NCBI GenBank assembly: GCA_964412845.1
Contig: CAYPQM010000111.1
Span: 1 to 22,818, forward strand
Length of the DNA stretch: 22,818 bases
DNA from: JAWWPY01 sp964412845
Lineage (GTDB): Bacteria; Actinomycetota; Actinomycetes; Streptosporangiales; Streptosporangiaceae
Direction: 5' to 3'
Positions 21,176 through 22,818 of this stretch are shown piece by piece (position 1 is the first letter of the stretch; each line of letters opens with the position of its first letter). The notes beneath the pieces were generated by a model. That model was not told the DNA's origin. It saw only the letters and a program-made list of their open reading frames with translations, and did not search any database. The translations under genes and the position numbers were made by a program.

Positions 21176-22818
21176 TCATCGGCCCAGACGTGCCTTCAGA
21201 GTGTCGCCGAGATCGGTCACCTCGGCGATCCGGAGGGCCCGGGCGAACAGGACGTAGAGCAGGAGACCTCCGCTGCCGCCAATCAGCACGGTGACCAAGC
21301 CGAAGAGCGGCCCGGGCGCGAAGATCACGCCAACCATGAACGTCGTGGCCCAGGCGAGGATCAGGGCGGGCAGGGCAGCGGCATGCATCCGCAGCAGGGT
21401 GCTGGCGACCCCGTGACCATCCAGGCCGTCCAGACGCCGGCTGAGGATGCGCCAGGACACTGCCGCGCCGACGATGTTCGACAGCCCGAAGGCGATGCCG
21501 AGACCCTGCACCACGTGCCCGGCCGGCAGCACGGTCAGCGACAGGAGGCTGGCCGCGATGTTGACGGCCATCACGGCGACCCCGATGAACATCGGGGTCC
21601 GGCTGTCGTGCAGCGAGTAGAAGACCCGCAGCAGCAACTGGAAAACCATGTACGGCACCAGGCCGAGCGAGAAGACACCGAACACTTCGCCGATGTAACG
21701 CGCCTCCGTGACCGAGGTGCTGCCGTGTCCCAGGGCGAACAGGAACTCGGTCAGTGGCGCTCCCAGCACCGCGAGCAGCAGGGCGGCCGGCACGACGATG
21801 ACCGACGACAACCGGACCCCAGCGGAGAAGTCATCGCGGACCAGCGAGTACCGGCGCTCCGCGGCGTGCGCGCTCATCCGGGGCAGCAGCGCGGTGATCA
21901 CCGAGATGCCAATGATCGCGTACGGCATCTGGAACAGCTGCCAGGCGTAGCTGTAGGTGGAGAACGAGTCGCTCCCGGCGTGCACCGACGCCGCGTTCGC
22001 GACGTTCTGCACGACCAGGAAGGAGACCTGGGTGGTGACGATGTAGCCGAACAGGGGAGCGGCCATCCGGCGGATCTCGGCGACTTCGGCCCGCCGGAAG
22101 TCGAACCGGGGCCGCCAGCGGAACCCGACCCGGCGCAGGGCGGGAACCAGGGCCGCGGTCTGCGCGACGATGCCCAGCGTGGTGCCGAAGCCGAGGAGCT
22201 GAATCTGACCCGCGGAAATCGTCGATGCGTTGACGCCGATGCCGCCGACGGCGATGAACATCAGCAAGACCACGGTGACCACGAGGTTGTTGATCACCGG
22301 GGTCCACATCGGTGCCGCGAAATGCCCGCGTGCGTTCAGCACCGCCCCGGCCAGGGAAGTCACCCCGTAGAAGAAGATCTGCGGGATGAAGAAGTAGGCG
22401 AAGATCACCGTCAGGTGACGCTCCGGCCCGGTGAGGGCGTGTGCGTACAGGGCCACCAGCAAGCTGGCGGCCAGCGTGGCCAGCACCGTCAGGGCGAGCA
22501 GCGCGGCGGTGCCGAGGGTGAACATGCGCTGGTCGTAGGCCTCGCCGCGGTCGGTGTCCCGCCTGGCCGCGTTGACCAGCAGCGGGACGACGACGCTGGT
22601 GAGGATCCCGCCGAGCATGAGGTCGTAGACGGTATTCGGCAGAGTGTTGGCGTTGTTGTAGGCGTTGGCGATCCCGACGACGCCAAGCGCGTAGACGAGC
22701 ACCAGGGTGCGCAGGAACCCGGTGCCGCGTGAGGCCAGGGTGCCAAGGGCCATGACGCCGCTGGAGCGGACCAGGCTGACATCGCCCGGGCCAGGGTGAT
22801 CACCGCCCGCGCCGGCGG
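21176..22818 (-). CDS. murJ: Lipid II flippase MurJ (MviN), 5' end beyond window
   Basis: Integral membrane protein that flips lipid II to the outer face for peptidoglycan synthesis (MOP exporter superfamily). From ATG 22753 there are 525 residues, but the frame stays open to the window edge (VSLVRSSGVMALGTLASRGT), and family members have this segment inside the protein, so the real start is outside. Landmarks include SRGTGFLRTLVLVYALG, NNANTLPNTVYDLMLGGILT and FFIPQIFFYGVTSLAGAVLN ARGHFAAPMW, plus about 14 hydrophobic helices in all. The C terminus ends LKARLGR without a fused kinase domain, unlike the mycobacterial protein; the pseudokinase is encoded by the next gene. Upstream content is unknown. 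Confidence 0.93.
   Translation of the reverse strand, partial: AGAGGDHPGPGDVSLVRSSGVMALGTLASRGTGFLRTLVLVYALGVVGIANAYNNANTLPNTVYDLMLGGILTSVVVPLLVNAARRDTDRGEAYDQRMFTLGTAALLALTVLATLAASLLVALYAHALTGPERHLTVIFAYFFIPQIFFYGVTSLAGAVLNARGHFAAPMWTPVINNLVVTVVLLMFIAVGGIGVNASTISAGQIQLLGFGTTLGIVAQTAALVPALRRVGFRWRPRFDFRRAEVAEIRRMAAPLFGYIVTTQVSFLVVQNVANAASVHAGSDSFSTYSYAWQLFQMPYAIIGISVITALLPRMSAHAAERRYSLVRDDFSAGVRLSSVIVVPAALLLAVLGAPLTEFLFALGHGSTSVTEARYIGEVFGVFSLGLVPYMVFQLLLRVFYSLHDSRTPMFIGVAVMAVNIAASLLSLTVLPAGHVVQGLGIAFGLSNIVGAAVSWRILSRRLDGLDGHGVASTLLRMHAAALPALILAWATTFMVGVIFAPGPLFGLVTVLIGGSGGLLLYVLFARALRIAEVTDLGDTLKARLGR

Noticed and set aside
21383..22732. 449-residue plus-strand reading frame
   Set aside because: Lies fully opposite murJ, and its Gln/Asp/Gly-rich composition is the antisense image of the membrane protein.

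Overview
This window is the replication-origin region of a high-GC actinomycete chromosome. The evidence is the gene order dnaN-dnaA-rpmH-rnpA-yidD-yidC-jag-rsmG-parA-parB, followed by trxA/trxB, an ECF sigma/anti-sigma pair and murJ. It also shows GTG starts, GC-rich third positions, a long DnaA domain II, three parS palindromes and DnaA boxes of the TTGTCCACA type. The order resembles Streptomyces and the Streptosporangiales/Frankia-like orders; I cannot name a genus.

Layout. 28-3241 (minus): dnaA then dnaN, with a putative oriC of 427 bp between them. 3242-3599: divergent dnaA/rpmH spacer holding the only two perfect DnaA boxes. 3600-7221 (plus): rpmH, rnpA, yidD, yidC, jag, rsmG, closely packed, with a 4-base overlap between rnpA and yidD. 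7222-9845: parS, parA, a repeat-rich spacer, parB. 9846-11396: a 1.55-kb stretch without an intact gene that carries two perfect parS sites, a 26-bp tandem duplication and a decayed P-loop kinase gene. 11397-14892 (minus): PLP aminotransferase, D-Ala-D-Ala ligase, threonine aldolase. 15025-15642 (plus): GNAT acetyltransferase. 15704-17619 (minus): trxB-trxA-NUDIX, with a SigR/SigH-type promoter in front of trxB. 17720-22818 (minus): murJ (5' end outside the window), a membrane-anchored pseudokinase, an ECF sigma factor (SigM-like) and its zinc-finger anti-sigma factor, whose reading frame is cut by an in-frame TAA.

How the parts work together: DnaA/DnaN start replication and ParA/ParB with parS segregate the new origins. 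RnpA matures tRNA; YidD, YidC and Jag serve membrane-protein insertion and envelope RNA-linked control; RsmG modifies 16S rRNA. Trx/TrxR provides thiol redox control. MurJ with the pseudokinase links lipid II export to signalling, next to an envelope-type sigma/anti-sigma switch.

The most interesting points are: the nonsense-interrupted anti-sigma gene with an intact-looking downstream domain in the same frame; the pseudokinase with a discoidin-like outer domain encoded separately beside murJ; oppositely charged tails on YidC and Jag; the decayed kinase between parS sites; the SigR-type promoter; and the unusual distribution of DnaA boxes. I found no mobile element, CRISPR array or RNA gene. 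The window is mostly a conserved core region, and I see no convincing wholly new system.
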